Positions 9,169 to 21,386 of a stretch of DNA of 64,000 bases are shown one piece after another. Positions within the stretch are counted from its first letter, which is position 1; every line of letters begins with the position of its first letter. The notes beneath the pieces are model-generated. The model worked only from the letters and a program-made list of their open reading frames with translations. It searched no databases and was not told the origin of the DNA. A program made the position numbers and the translations under genes. This DNA comes from Trichomonas vaginalis G3 (lineage: Eukaryota > Parabasalia > Trichomonadida > Trichomonadidae): positions 23,265,896 to 23,329,895 of the forward strand of contig NC_067206.1 in NCBI RefSeq assembly GCF_026262505.1, read 5' to 3'.

Positions 9169-11044
9169 TTACGCTGTGAATGTGTCAACAGCGGTCATGC
9201 CTGTATCTGTATCCCATATTTGCCACAGCCTTTCTGTATCTGCATTTGTGTATTTCGGTTTCAGCTGATACATTTGATTTGGCGTGTAATTTGTTCCAGT
9301 TAATGGATTAATTGGGAGATCTTCATGCGGTGTGTTATTATTGTACTCCCAAATAAAGGCAGGAATAGCCTGAATGCTTTGGCAGCGCTCCAATGTCGGC
9401 CAGAATCTCTCAATCTTCCCATTTTGGTAGGGAGAATGAGAGTCTGTATGCCGCCATTGGACGCCCCAAAGATCAAGTAGATCTTGAAAGGCTCCCCTAT
9501 TTTCTGAACCGTTGTCGGTCCAGAAACAATAAGGGGCGCCAAATTCAATGAAGGCGGAAGCCGCAACGTTCGCTGTCGTCGCTGCCAGCATATCTGGTAT
9601 TTGTATACACGCTAGGACTTTGCGGCTAAAATCGTCGATTATGCCATAAATATACTGGCCACGAACACCCCTAAAATAATGAACATCTGCGTGCCAGATA
9701 AGATTGGGTGAAAGCGCCCAATATCTTACTGCTGTTTCTGGCCCGGCATGCTCTAATCGCGTCTTGGTGAAATGATTTTCTTTGAAGTATCTGCGTACTT
9801 CTCTATAAGATACATCAATTTGTTGTAATTTCAAACGTTTCCATTGTTTTGTTTGACCACAGGGAAAGGCCCAGTGGTCATGTATCACAGCAAGAGCTTT
9901 GATTTGGTCGTAGGGATTGACCCTACGACCTGTAATGCATGAAAATTCGGTTCACTTCATTTTTGACACTTTACATATCGGATGTATTATCTAAGAATTA
10001 TATTATAAAATAATAATTTTGTGTTTTATAAGTTTATTTGTATAAATTGATTCAAAAAAAATGGAAAGACAAGAAGTGGATCTGCCAAATGAAAATCAGA
10101 TTTATAGTTTTAGAGAGTTACATACATGAAATATGAAAATTGAACTTTGTATAAGGAATTGTTGGCTATGATGTACTGATCATGAATCAGTACATCATAG
10201 CCAACAATTCCTTCGCAAACAGCGGGAAACTTTGTCTGAATAGTTTAACATCCAGACAAAGTTTCCCGCTGTCAGAGAGGGAATGGAAGGGTAAGAGGTA
10301 TATATTCATAATGTATACCTCTTACCCTTTCATTCTCTCGAGAAAGTTCAAAAACTTGGGTGCAATCAGAACTGATTGCACCCAAGTTTTTGAACTTTGT
10401 ATAAGGAATTGTTGGCTATGATGTACTGATCATGAATCAGTACATCATAGCCAACAATTCCTTCCCAAACAACCCGAAATTTGTCTGATTCCACACTAAT
10501 TTTATTAATTTATCTAAACTTTTATTCTCGTCTACAATTTAATCATCAATAATTATCTCTTGTTCTATTTCACTATTATATATATATATATATTTATATG
10601 ATTTGATTTAAAAAAAATAAATAAATAAATTAATAAATCATTTACTCAAATATATCAAAAGTTTTATTTTTATATATAAAGATAACTACTTTTAAAAAAA
10701 AATACCCTATATATTTTTGCCATGTAAACTATTTTTGTCATGTAAACTTGTCACTTTTGTCAGAAGTGAAGTGAACCGAATTTTCATGCACAACAATTGA
10801 CCCTACGACCTTTCTTGCCTTTAGGCAATGGGATATTCTGTAAGCTAAATTGATTTTGTAAAAAAGATTTTGAAACATCTAAATATTTGAAATCATTTGA
10901 TTGAAGGGTTGGGGCGATGGGAACATGGGTGCAAGCTTCTTCCCATGTCATTTTACCTTTTTCAATCTGATTGGAAATACCAATTAGGTAAATTCGATCG
11001 ACATACCCTTTGTAAGGATTCATTCTAATGAAGTACGTTAACAA
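9169..11044 (-). pseudogene. rve-family (IS481-like) DDE transposase interrupted by a nested element
   Basis: The C-terminal 239 residues (9169-9888) hold a complete integrase core with D68 (WHADVHYF), D125 (FWTDNGSENRG) and E160 (NGKIERFW), a D-D-34-E spacing. The N-terminal part (10795-11044, helix-turn-helix-like) continues in the same frame once the insertion at 9932-10794 and one 17-bp duplication are ignored, giving about 330 residues. The enzyme would cut and join the ends of the 8055-12832 element in the nucleus. The catalytic residues are intact, and only the insertion breaks it. There is no chromodomain. Confidence 0.7.
9932..10794. mobile_element. Non-autonomous hairpin-array element nested in the transposase gene
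   Basis: The inverted ends share TGCATGAAAATTCGGTTCAC. The flanks 9915-9931 and 10795-10811 match at 16 of 17 positions, differing only at the first. Inside, five long hairpins tile 10154-10465 with the same modules as the element at 4998-5657, and there is no coding sequence. The insertion is younger than its 4.8-kb host element. Confidence 0.65.
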
Positions 11045-11204
11045 TCAAAATATTCTATAAGTGTCTAGTATGGAATTCAAAAGAATAAAGAAAATGGTAA
11101 CGTAAATAAACGTATTATGAAAAAATTTATAATTAAAATGAAAAAAATAAAAAAAAATAAGTAAAGTGACTGGAAATGAAAATTAAAATCAGTGTAAAGT
11201 TTTA

Positions 11205-12273
11205 TTTTTTTCTCGCTGTGAAACGTATTCGGTCATTTTTTTAAAAATTAATTTTTTGTTAGAGATAAGAGCTAAAACTCGGTAAACAACTTCTTTATGT
11301 CTAGAAAATTCTATCTTGCCTTTTATTTTTTTCTCGCTGTGAAACGTATTCGGTCATTTTTTTAAAAATTAATTTTTCGTTAGAGATAAGAGCTAAAACT
11401 CGGTAAACAACTTCTTTATGTCTAGAAAATTCTATCTTGCCTTTTATTTTTTTCTCGCTGTGAAACGTATTCGGTCATTTTTTTAAAAATTAATTTTTCG
11501 TTAGAGATAAGAGCTAAAACTCGGTAAACAACTTCTTTATGTCTAGAAAATTCTATCTTGCCTTTTATTTTTTTCTCGCTGTGAAACGTATTCGGTCATT
11601 TTTTTAAAAATTAATTTTTCGTTAGAGATAAGAGCTAAAACTCGGTAAACAACTTCTTTATGTCTAGAAAATTCTATCTTGCCTTTTATTTTTTTCTCGC
11701 TGTGAAACGTATTCGGTCATTTTTTTTAAAAATTAATTTTTTGTTAGAGATAAGAGCTAAAACTCGGTAAACAACTTCTTTATGTCTAGAAAATTCTATC
11801 TTGCCTTTTATTTTTTTCTCGCTGTGAAACGTATTCGGTCATTTTTTTAAAAATTAATTTTTCGTTAGAGATAAGAGCTAAAACTCGGTAAACAACTTCT
11901 TTATGTCTAGAAAATTCTATCTTGCCTTTTATTTTTTTCTCGCTGTGAAACGTATTCGGTCATTTTTTTAAAAATTAATTTTTTGTTAGAGATAAGAGCT
12001 AAAACTCGGTAAACAACTTCTTTATGTCTAGAAAATTCTATCTTGCCTTTTATTTTTTTCTCGCTGTGAAACGTATTCGGTCATTTTTTTTAAAAATTAA
12101 TTTTTCGTTAGAGATAAGAGCTAAAACTCGGTAAACAACTTCTTTATGTCTAGAAAATTCTATCTTGCCTTTTATTTTTTTCTCGCTGTGAAACGTATTC
12201 GGTCATTTTTTTAAAAATTAATTTTTTGTTAGAGATAAGAGCTAAAACTCGGTAAACAACTCCCCCATGTCTA
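11205..12273. repeat. 121-bp tandem array, about 9 copies
   Basis: Near-identical units recur from 11212 to 12182 at 121-122 bp spacing (landmark CTCGCTGTGAAACG), differing mainly in T-run length and a C/T after TTTTT. The left arm of the transposon carries only one to two inverted units (about 8636-8770). The array has therefore expanded on one side only. Confidence 0.9.
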
Positions 12274-12832
12274 GCAAATTTAACATTCGTCTCCCATTTT
12301 TATATATTTGGTTTAGAATGTTCGAAAATGCGTAATATGGTCATTAATATTAATTGAAAAGAACCTTGAATTAATTCAATCTGATCTCACAAAATATTTT
12401 AAATTACAAACTTTGTAGTTTGAATAGATAATTAGTGTTAAACTCAAATAACTAGTTTATTTTTGAATAAAAATTATTTGAATTTATTCAATTTTGTGAA
12501 TTTTCCTTCAAAAATCAAGTTTAAATATCTTATTTGCCGTATAATTATAAATACAATGAAACATATTCGAAATTAAAAAGAATGACTTTTTCTGTTCTTT
12601 CAATCATTCAATTTGAATTTTGCAATATTGGATTTCTCATTAAAGGCCTATTAAAAACAACAAGCAATTTAACTTACATTCAAATTTATTTGTGTTATAT
12701 TCAATCTTCTCAAAACTTATAATTTTCGGCTATAGCATGATTATATGCTATATAATATAATAAACCTATAATAGTATCATTCTTTCAATTATTTGAAGAG
12801 AAAACCGAAAAAATCTATTTTCGGTCTATAAC

Positions 12833-13980
12833 AATAAATAATTCCAAATTAACTAAAAATGAAAACCTAATCGAAACGTTAAACTCATTGAACAACTTAA
12901 ATATTAAAATCGAAACTGATATTTTATTTGTAATAATTAAATATTTAAAAATCGAAGACTTTTCAAAAATTATCGATATAAAACCTTTTCGAAATTTTCT
13001 TGTAAATAATATTGATAGTGTAGAATTATTGGATTTAATTCTTTCTCAAATAAATTTATTACAAACAGATTTTACATTTTATGCAAATTTGTCTTTAACA
13101 ATCTTTAAGCAGACAAAGGAATATAAATACATGCAAGAGATAGATTTTGAATTGTTATTGAAAAATTTCAAAGAATCAGATAATCAAGATTTTTTCTTCG
13201 AATTTACGAATCAATATCTAATCCTTTATTCCAAGGACACACAAGATTTTGAGTATTTGATTCAATTTCTAAATTTTCTATCTGAAATTCAAATCACATT
13301 GAAAAATTGGGAACTATTTTCAAAATTCTTATCCGAAATTTTTGGAAACAACATACATAACTGCTTTCAACAGTATTTCACGCAACAATCAAAAAATGTT
13401 TTCTATTCAAATCAGCAAACCGTTTTAATTGAATATATTTCACGCATTATGTGTTTATTTCTAACATATGATATGGATGATCTTCTAATCTATATGCCAA
13501 TCGATGAAATTAATTCAATTTTTTTACAAATTTGCAAATGAGATATATAACACTGATCTTACATTTATATTCGTGTTTTATTCTGTTGTTTCAAAAAATG
13601 AAAATTTTTATCCATTTATCCAGCCAATGATTGTTTTGCTCATGAAAATCTCAATGAATATTTATTGTCAAGAAGCCTTTAAACCCGCTCTACTTTTTGA
13701 TATTATGTTCGAATTATTCAATAATATATATGAAAATTCAAGCATTGATATCATTCAGAAAATTTCACTAATTCAGATGATGTTTGAATTATGTAAAACT
13801 GATATCGATGAAAAAATTACAGAAATGCTTGAAATATTTCGCAAAATTGGAAATAATTCAATTTACATAACAAATCCTAAAGTAAGGGTGATAGCTGATT
13901 TCATCTATGAAGAGTTTAAAGGCGATTCAGATTTTAACGATGAAATTTTGGAAATCCAAATTTTTTATGGCTTAAATTGA
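12833..13980 (+). pseudogene. 3' part of the split host gene, helical protein, with one frameshift
   Basis: It continues the frame of 7937-8054 through the duplicated 17-mer and then encodes about 380 residues of leucine/isoleucine-rich amphipathic helices (12888-13541 and 13504-13980). The two frames join across the T-run near 13518-13524, so a single indel in a homopolymer separates them. HEAT/armadillo-like helical repeats seem likely, but no family is recognised. Low codon GC matches its surroundings. It ends in TGA followed by AATAAAT. Confidence 0.55.
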
Positions 13981-14167
13981 AATAAATCAATTCAATTTTG
14001 AATCTATTATTTTTTGAATATAAATAAAGCAAGTGTATTAATTAAATATTCCAAAAGTTTATTAGAACATCAGATAATTTGATTTTATAAGATTTTAATA
14101 TTTTTTTAATATTTAATATTTTTTTTGAAAGCAATATAAAATATATCATATAAGTATCATTTATATA

Positions 14168-15466
14168 GGGTGTCCAAAGGTGTGTTTAGCACAAACCTGA
14201 ATACTGCGAATAGAAATAAACAAGTTACATATATATAAAGTTTATTTAAATATAATCACCATTGGATTCAATCACGCGTTCGCAGCGATCGATCCGGGCT
14301 TGAAAGACACGCTTTAAATCATCATGAGAAAATTGCTCAAATTGCTCTCTTACAAAATTTTCAAGATCATCTGGACTCGCGAATTCGCGTCCTTCAGCTC
14401 TCTTTTTTAGCGTGCCGAATAAATAAAAGTCAGAGGGTGCAATATCAGGTGAATAATTTGGGTTTGGAACAACTTTGACATTGTTTTCCACCAAGTAATT
14501 CATTACCTTATGACTTTTGTGAACTCTTGAATTATCAAAATGAATTGCAAACTTTTGTTTTTGTTGTTTGGATTTCTCAAACTCATCAGAATTGATAATT
14601 TGAGTAAGAACATTGTCAATTAGATACTGAGCATTCATCGTATTAGGTTTTTGAAGAATATCAATTGCGATGATGCCATTCACGCCCCAAAAAACCGACA
14701 ACATCATCATTGGTGTGTCAATTTTTTTCTTCGGGAATGTTTGCGGATTTTCATCCTTCGGGATCCACATGATTTTGGCTTCTGTTGCATATTGAAACCA
14801 AGACTCGTCCCCTGTTACTAAAAAGCGAAACTTCTTGGATTGATACGCACCCAATATAGAGAGAAGCTCTTTCGAAGATTGGACTCTAGATTTTTTTTGA
14901 ACTGAATTAAGGTTGTGCGGAACCCAACGTGTATACGCTAGTTTGTAGTTCAAATAATTGTGCAGATAATAACTGACTGTTGTACGTGGTATCTTTGTCA
15001 TCTCCTCTATCCTTCTGAGTGATGCTCTTGGGTCTTCATCTAGCGCTTGAAGAATTGCTTTGATTTTTCTTTGATCCGGCGATTTTTTGTCAATTTTTAT
15101 GATGGGCGCCTTTTTGTTCATGAAGTGATACATCCTAACATGATACGTTACAGTGGAATAGCTAGGAGCATCCATACCGAAGCATTTTACCAATGTCTCG
15201 TAGATTTTTTACAGTCTTTGCATTTTTTTGCAAGAGCGAGGATGTTTTCTTTATGATTCATTAAAAAAATGGAAAAAATCCCGCCAAAATTTCCCGCGAA
15301 ACCGCCTCTTGTCTCAAAATTCATTTTATATCCCGGCATGGCGCCAAAATACAACTTACTCATCATATACATATATTCATATTTTTTATTATATATTTAT
15401 AATCAGCATATATCTCCTTTAATAGTCTCATATAGAGCGCTGTGCTAAACGCACCTTTGGACACCC
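14168..15466. mobile_element. Mariner element, copy 1 (1.3 kb)
   Basis: Inverted ends GGGTGTCCAAAGGTG and complement are flanked by TA dinucleotides (14166-14167 and 15467-15468), as for the Tc1/mariner superfamily. A near-identical 1300-bp copy lies at 53121-54420 in the opposite orientation, indicating recent activity. Similar mariners (Tvmar1) are known from Trichomonas vaginalis, and I cannot confirm identity to that family. Confidence 0.85.
14246..15261 (-). pseudogene. Mariner transposase, frameshifted near its N-terminus
   Basis: The main frame (14246-15193) contains the mariner signatures TGDESWF (first D), HFDNSRVHKS (second D) and YSPDIAPSDFYLF (third D), preceded by a helix-turn-helix region (RIEEMTKIPRTTVSYYLHNY). 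The ATG at 15261 opens a different frame (MNHKENILALAKK) that shifts into the main one around 15195-15225 at an A-run. Whether this copy is active is therefore doubtful. The protein would act in the nucleus on the TA-flanked ends. Confidence 0.75.
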
Positions 15467-15468
15467 TA

Positions 15469-16587
15469 TATTTATCAAAACTGAAAACGTCATTGTCATA
15501 TATTACCATAATATGACGCTAAATTGGCAAAGTAACGATATTCATGAACATCTAAATGTGATTTTACCTCTTATAATCAATCAGTGATTTTTACAGATGA
15601 AACATGTGATATAATGTATCATATATGCTGATTGTGTAATAGAAACTCTAATTGCATCTTGCTCAAAATAAATGTTGTAAAACTCTTAACCTTAAAAATT
15701 TTTGGACACCCTGGAGGAATCCTGATCGAGCAAGTTTGGAGTCTCCCTCAAGGTGAGGAACATGCAAACGAGAGAAGTGTTTAACACTTCATAAAGTATC
15801 TTATGGATATGGTTAGATATATAGTTCTACTTAATGGAAAGAATTAAATTGCGTTAAAGTAAAAAATGGAGTTATGAACTCATTTCGATATAAGATGCTT
15901 CATTATCATATATAGTAAATGTTTTTATTCAAATTAAGCTTAGTTAGATTTTAATTAAAAATTGGCAATTCCGATTTGCTTCTAATTGCATATATCTACT
16001 CATGTATAGATGTTTGCAAATGTGATAAATGGATTTGTAAATCTGTCTGCTCAATTTTGAAATCGATATTGGATTTGTAAATGTAAGCATTGTTGGGAGA
16101 ATATCACCAAATATTTATCTTTAGTTGGAAATCTTTACTATCGGAAATATTGAATGAAGTTGTGTTTTGCTTGCCTGGGTAATTTGGATTGCAAATTTTT
16201 CTAATAAATTAGTGCCCTGCAAAAATAGTTACATATGAAAGTGTAGATTGGGTTGAGGGTCATAGAATATCTAAAGTTATGAACACATAATAGAGGCAAT
16301 ACTTGAATCTAGAAAATAGGAGATTGTACGTTAAACTTTACATGGCAGATTTTTTAAAAAATTTTAGTATTATTATATTTTATCAATTCCATTGCAATAA
16401 GCAATTAATGTAATTATGTAATAAAAACATTTTAGGCAAAAAGTTAAATTTTTAAATCAATTACTTTTCAATTTCATTTGATTCAAGTATGAGAGTGATA
16501 TAAAAGAATGATAATATTCAATTTAATTAAATCATTTATATTTAAACATTGTACAATTATATTTTGTGAGTAAAACGATTATTTTTA
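15469..16587. other. AT-rich stretch without a gene
   Basis: Nothing coding is visible. A lone GGACACCCT (about 15703) resembles the end of the nearby mariner and could be an old terminus. The final 100 bp before 16588 form the leader of the MULE gene. Confidence 0.4.
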
Positions 16588-17626
16588 ATGACGATTCTAT
16601 TCAAGCTTATCAAACAACCCCCAGAGAATAAACTTACACTAACAATTCCTCTATCACAGCCACAGGACTATCCTGTTTTACCATCGTTTCAAGAAATGAA
16701 CTATTTTTTCCCTGAAGATGAAGAAAAATACGAAGATCATGTGAACTCCATCACATCTGGTAATATTGACATAGATTTTATTCGAAGATTAGAAATTTAT
16801 TTCACAGTCCAAAAATATAGTTCGCTTGAAAGCGCTATATTTAATGTTCTTTATTATACAAGCCAAAAATATTTGTTTATGAACTATGATTCTGAGAATA
16901 GTATGGTCTCATGTGAATGTGGGGCAAAATATTTCATCAAATACACTAGTCCAAATACATTCAATGTTATTATTGAGTCATCTCATAAAAACGAGTGTCA
17001 AAAAAACTCAAGAATCCCGACTATAGTTTTAAATTATTGAATTCAATCAAATCAATTTCAATTTATAACTCGGAATTACACTCAATTTCTACGTTATGTT
17101 GAAATGAGATTTGGACGTAAGATTAATTCTGATACATTTAGGAAAAGAGTTAAAAGCCTATTTCACATGGACGATTCAGATTTAGTCAACAGTTTCAAAA
17201 AAATGGTATCATTAAATAATTTGGTCGTGCAAAATGGAGGTTTCTCAATTATACATACTGGGAAAATGAATGCTAAAGGAGAATATGTTTATTTGATAAA
17301 CAAAATCATTACTCAACCAGATTTTATTGTAAAAACAATTTCGATTTTACCTCCAATTTCGAAATATTTTTTACAATCGAAAGCTTTTAATAACATACTG
17401 ATGGTAGATGCTACTGCAGCTCATACAATTTGTGCTGGAAAAATGGGAATTGTGGCATCTACAACCCCATCTCGCAAATGCATTCCGCTTTCATACGGTT
17501 GGAGTAGAGATGCGATTTTCGGAATTTTTTTAGCCCTGGGATGTCATAACCGCTGCGGTTTTGTAAAATTTGGGATAAATTTTGACAATCCATTTTTTGT
17601 GGGATGTACGTTTATATCAATTTGCT

Positions 17627-17992
17627 GAACACATTACGCAGCCCTGGTCACTCAAAGGCCAGGGCATACAATTACAAAATAGTAGAGTGAGGCTCTTCTA
17701 ATTTCTTCCAATCACAAGGGAAGATCTTAGAAGAGCCTTACTCTACTCGAACACATTACGCAGCCCTGGTCACTCAAAGGCCAGGGCATACAATTACAAA
17801 ATAGTAGAGTGAGGCTCTTCTAATTTCTTCCAATCACAAGGGAAGATCTTAGAAGAGCCTTACTCTACTCGAACACATTACGCAGCCCTGGTCACTCAAA
17901 GGTCAGGGCATACAATTACAAAATAGTAGAGTGAGGCTCTTCTAATTTCTTCCAATCACAAGGGAAGATCTTAGAAGAGCCTTACTCTACTC
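17627..17992. repeat. Three 122-bp tandem units, each a double hairpin
   Basis: Units start at 17627, 17749 and 17871 (landmark GAACACATTACGC). Each contains GCCCTGG..CCAGGGC and a longer hairpin with arms AGTAGAGTGAGGCTC and its complement. The element B Maverick inserted in the first unit of the other copy. Confidence 0.85.
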
Positions 17993-18440
17993 GAACACAT
18001 TACGCAGCTCCTGTTCAACAATGAGCAGGTCTTACCACTTTGAGAGGCTTTCGCTCGAGTTCTGATGCAGATCCCAACGCGAGCGAGAGTCTCTCAAGCA
18101 AGCTTCTAATTTGTAGCTAGAGTTTCACTCTTATGAACTGGCAGCCAATTTGAGGAGTAGGGGTAATTTTAGCTAAAAGTGACACACCCGTGAAGGGTGT
18201 GATTACCGATCGGTAATTTCGACAGTTTAGAATTTAAAATTTTTTATGGAACTGTTGCGAGTTTCATAAAGAATTTAAGGAATATAAGCAAAGATTTGAA
18301 TCAAAATCTTAGACCTAAGCCGCTCGATTCGCTCGCGGCTTTCTTTATTATTTTAAATTTGCATATTTCCATCAAAAGTTCATAAGGTAAAAAATTTCGT
18401 TTATTTTTACTAAGAAAAAAAAGTTTTTGATAATAAATTT

Positions 18441-18675
18441 ATTTTATTTCGAAAAAGTTGCAATAATCGTAAAAGGGTATTGATAGGCTTGCTAAAGTAA
18501 CTAATTTTAGCTGTCAAATACTTTTGTATTTTGAAGTAAATTAGTATAAATTTGTTTTTACTTTTATTTCGAAAAAGTAGCAATAATCGTAAAAGGGTAT
18601 TGATAGGCTTGCTAAAGTAACTAATTTTAGCTGTCAAATACTTTTGTATTTTGAAGTAAATTAGTATAAATTTGA
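18441..18675. repeat. Tandem duplication, 120-bp unit
   Basis: Two near-identical units beginning TTTATTTCGAAAAAGT (18441 and 18561) lie inside the hAT-like element. The same pair occurs in copy 2 at about 49325-49560. Confidence 0.85.
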
Positions 18676-20650
18676 TATTATTTTAACTCCCTTTGAAAAC
18701 CTCAATTTTCCATACAGAGGGAACGGGAATAGCATCCAATATTCCCTGAGAATGGTTGCGCATTCTCAGTTCCCTCTATATTTCGAACGAAGCTCTCATC
18801 AGTCTTTTTTTTAATACTAAACGTTTTTTTCCCTGTCACTTTTAGCTAAAATTTGGGTTTGCCGCCAATTTGAGAGACTTTCGCTCGAGATCTAATGAAA
18901 AATCAGAACTCGGCCAAAAATCGCCCAAACAGGCTTGTAATTCGTAGCTCTAGTATTGATCGTATGGATGTGTAGCCAATCTGAGAGACTTTCGCTCGAT
19001 GTCTGATGCAATATCAGACATCGAGCGAAAGTCACTCAAAACAGCTTAGACATGTCTATTTTGACGGCATTAAATGATTTCATAGGAAATGTCTCAGTTG
19101 TTAATTAAGTTCACGTGAGCTTTTATGAATGAAAATAAGTAAAAAAAGAATTTTCTCAAAAAAAATTGTGTACGCATTGAAATTTTTATCTATAAATTTA
19201 GATATGTCGTCAATAATATAATATAATTTTAAATTCGTGGAGTACACTTGGGATAATTGAATATGGGCTACTCCATCCCAACCTCTCAAACTTCCTCTGA
19301 ATTTGGACAAGGTATCCCAATCCCAAAGACCTATCTGAATAAAATGAAATAAGTATATTATATATATTATTTATTTGCTAATAATGAGCATAAATCGCTA
19401 AAATTATGAAGAAATTAAAAATTAAAAATTAAAAATTAAAATTAGAAAAAATTGTTGATTTAATGAGAGAATATTGTATAAAAATAGAATTATTAGCTAA
19501 AATACGTATTAATTTTATGATATTTCAATCACATTAACGAAAATCGCCCATTTTTAATTCAAATGGGCGGGAAAAAAATAAAATTCCAAAAAAATTGAAT
19601 TGGGGAAACGATAGGGGATGGGATATGAGAAGCCCCATATGTTTGGGAATTTTTCGCATCACTAGTTGGAGTGTTGAGGAAGATCACCCTCTTATATGGA
19701 GCTTGTTTAAATTAATTTTATTGGTTATAAAACAAAATGACATTTCAACAATATTTTCCGACGATGGAAGTGATATTAAAAGCGCATTGTCACATTCAGA
19801 AATCAATTTACTCTCAAAGCGGATTTTATGCATATTTCATTTATTTAATAATCAAAAATTCGGAAAATGTCGAGAGATAATTTGGCAGCTCAAAAGAGCA
19901 ATCAATGACAAAGATTTCCAAAGAATTTTACAGGAAGTTGAAACAAAAATTAGAATGACTTATCCGAATTATTTGGAAAAGAAAATTTCAAAATATATCG
20001 CGAAGTTACAATCAATAAACCCTTTCAAAAGGAAGGCTTTTGATCAGGGCATAATGGCAACCTCAGCACTCGAAGTCTTAAATGGTTATTTTCAAAAAAC
20101 TAAAATATTCGATTTACTTCAGGCATTTAATTTCTTTAAACAGCAAACAATGTCAATTTTATTAAGACTTTACAAATATAATGAGGAGCCAACAAAAATT
20201 ATAGAAAAAATAACAAAAAAGGCCGATTTTTACAGAATAATAATTTCCGAAGACCCAAATTGTTATTACGTTTTAAGTGGTTTGAAGCAAATCGAAATGA
20301 TTAACACTGTTATTATTTACGATGGAAATCAAGCTGCTTGCGACTGCAACGAAGCCTTACGCTACGGGATTGTCTGCTCACATATTCTCGCTGTGAAAAA
20401 TTTCAACAATTCTTTAGAAATTGACACAAAATTCAAAAAAGAATCATATTTTACCAAACTCGATGAAAAAGAATTTGAAGTGTTCAAATCTAAGGATATA
20501 AATATTCTAAACATCGAGCCAATGGACATTGAAATTCCTACAAGAGTTCGAAGAGATTGCCAAAAGAGAAATCGAATTCCTTCAGAATTTGAATATAATG
20601 GAAATAAAAAATAGTTTAAAATCATTTTTAATCATATTAATTTGATTGAA

Positions 20651-20934
20651 TTGAGAATAGGATAGATAAATTGAGAGTAAAGGTGTCTTATATAAAATTT
20701 TATAATTTGAATCGTATGGATATGTATGTAAATTATAAATGATAAAACAAAGATATTAGATTTTGAAAGTAATTTAAAATAATCGAAAAAAATTGAGAAT
20801 AGGATAGATAAATTGAGAGTAAAGGTGTCTTATATAAAATTTTATAATTTGAATCGTATGGATATGTATGTAAATTATAAATGATAAAACAAAGATATTA
20901 GATTTTGAAAGTAATTCAAAATAATCGGAAAAAA
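20651..20934. repeat. Tandem duplication, 142-bp unit
   Basis: Units starting TTGAGAATAGGATAG at 20651 and 20793 are nearly identical. They lie just downstream of the MULE gene and may be part of its terminal region. Confidence 0.85.
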
Positions 20935-21386
20935 TTGAGAAACAATAAGAAGAACTGTGATCTTACGTTCTTATTTTCCATAAACTCGCGATCAATTATA
21001 ATTTTCAAAAAGTTGAAAGTAAACAATTTTAACATTTCATCTAATATATGTACTGAATACATTTTTTAAATCTGTCAATTATTTTTCAAAAAAAATTTTA
21101 TTTTGTTCAAACTATAAAATTACATTATTATTCAAAATTTGCTTCACAAAACCAATTTTGGATATTCATAGTTTTCTTATCCTTTCAATTTCTATAATCT
21201 CTTTTTCAATTTTTAATAGAAAAAATTATTTGAAAAAATTATTTGAAAAAAAAACTCACCCCTTAATTGTCACTTCTTTTTAATCTCAATTCTATAAAAC
21301 TATTTATTTTTTTTCAGTATAGTTTTCCTTTCAAATTAATTTTCTTCGGGGCGGCGACAAATTTGCCCAGCCAGTAAAGTATTCAA
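20935..21386. other. AT-rich spacer
   Basis: No gene, repeat or RNA recognised between the 142-bp duplication and the inverted-repeat element that follows. Confidence 0.4.

Larger units (their letters stand above)
8055..12832. mobile_element. IS481-like (rve) DNA transposon with 705-bp inverted ends and 17-bp target duplication
   Basis: The ends are perfect inverted repeats starting GTTATAGACCGAAAATAG and pairing over about 705 bp (8055-8760 with 12127-12832). The flanks 8038-8054 and 12833-12849 are identical 17-mers, and removing the element restores an open host frame. It carries a minus-strand rve transposase (9169-11044) and a 121-bp tandem array that overlaps the right arm. A eukaryotic IS481-like group has been named from Trichomonas. 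Assignment to it is inference from the DDE domain. The element is dead because a second element sits in its transposase. Confidence 0.75.
17506..19664. mobile_element. hAT-like non-autonomous element, copy 1 (2159 bp)
   Basis: Ends (T)AGAGATGCGA on the left and TAGTGATGCGA (complement) on the right, flanked by the 8-bp duplication GTTGGAGT (17498-17505 and 19665-19672). A second copy of the same length occurs at 26547-50547 with its own 8-bp duplication (CATTGATT), which proves the boundaries. TAG-type ends and 8-bp duplications point to hAT, but no transposase is encoded. The interior has three 122-bp tandem units, a duplicated 120-bp unit and several hairpins. Confidence 0.8.
16588..20614 (+). 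pseudogene. MULE (Mutator-like) transposase, 620 codons, broken by one in-frame TGA and a 2.16-kb insertion
   Basis: Residues near 108-137 form a FLYWCH/FAR1-like zinc finger (CECGAKYF..SSHKNEC). The MULE DDE core has its first D in LMVDATAAH. The rest lies after the insertion: FSDDGSDIKSAL and ILCIFHLF, an E in ATSALEVLNGYF, and a SWIM finger CDCNEALRYGIVCSH. The first two blocks are in one frame separated only by the TGA at 17038-17040. The insertion (17506-19664) duplicated 8 bp, and the frame resumes exactly afterwards. Apart from the TGA and insertion the gene looks well preserved. No flanking MULE inverted repeats were recognised. Confidence 0.75.

Noticed and set aside
9300-9566. 88-residue frame inside the rve transposase
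   Set aside because: Shadow of the transposase frame, which carries the DDE motifs.
8165-12722. Identical 62-residue frames in both arms (8165-8353, 12534-12722)
   Set aside because: They are identical only because they lie in the inverted repeats. Composition is not protein-like and no start signal is seen.
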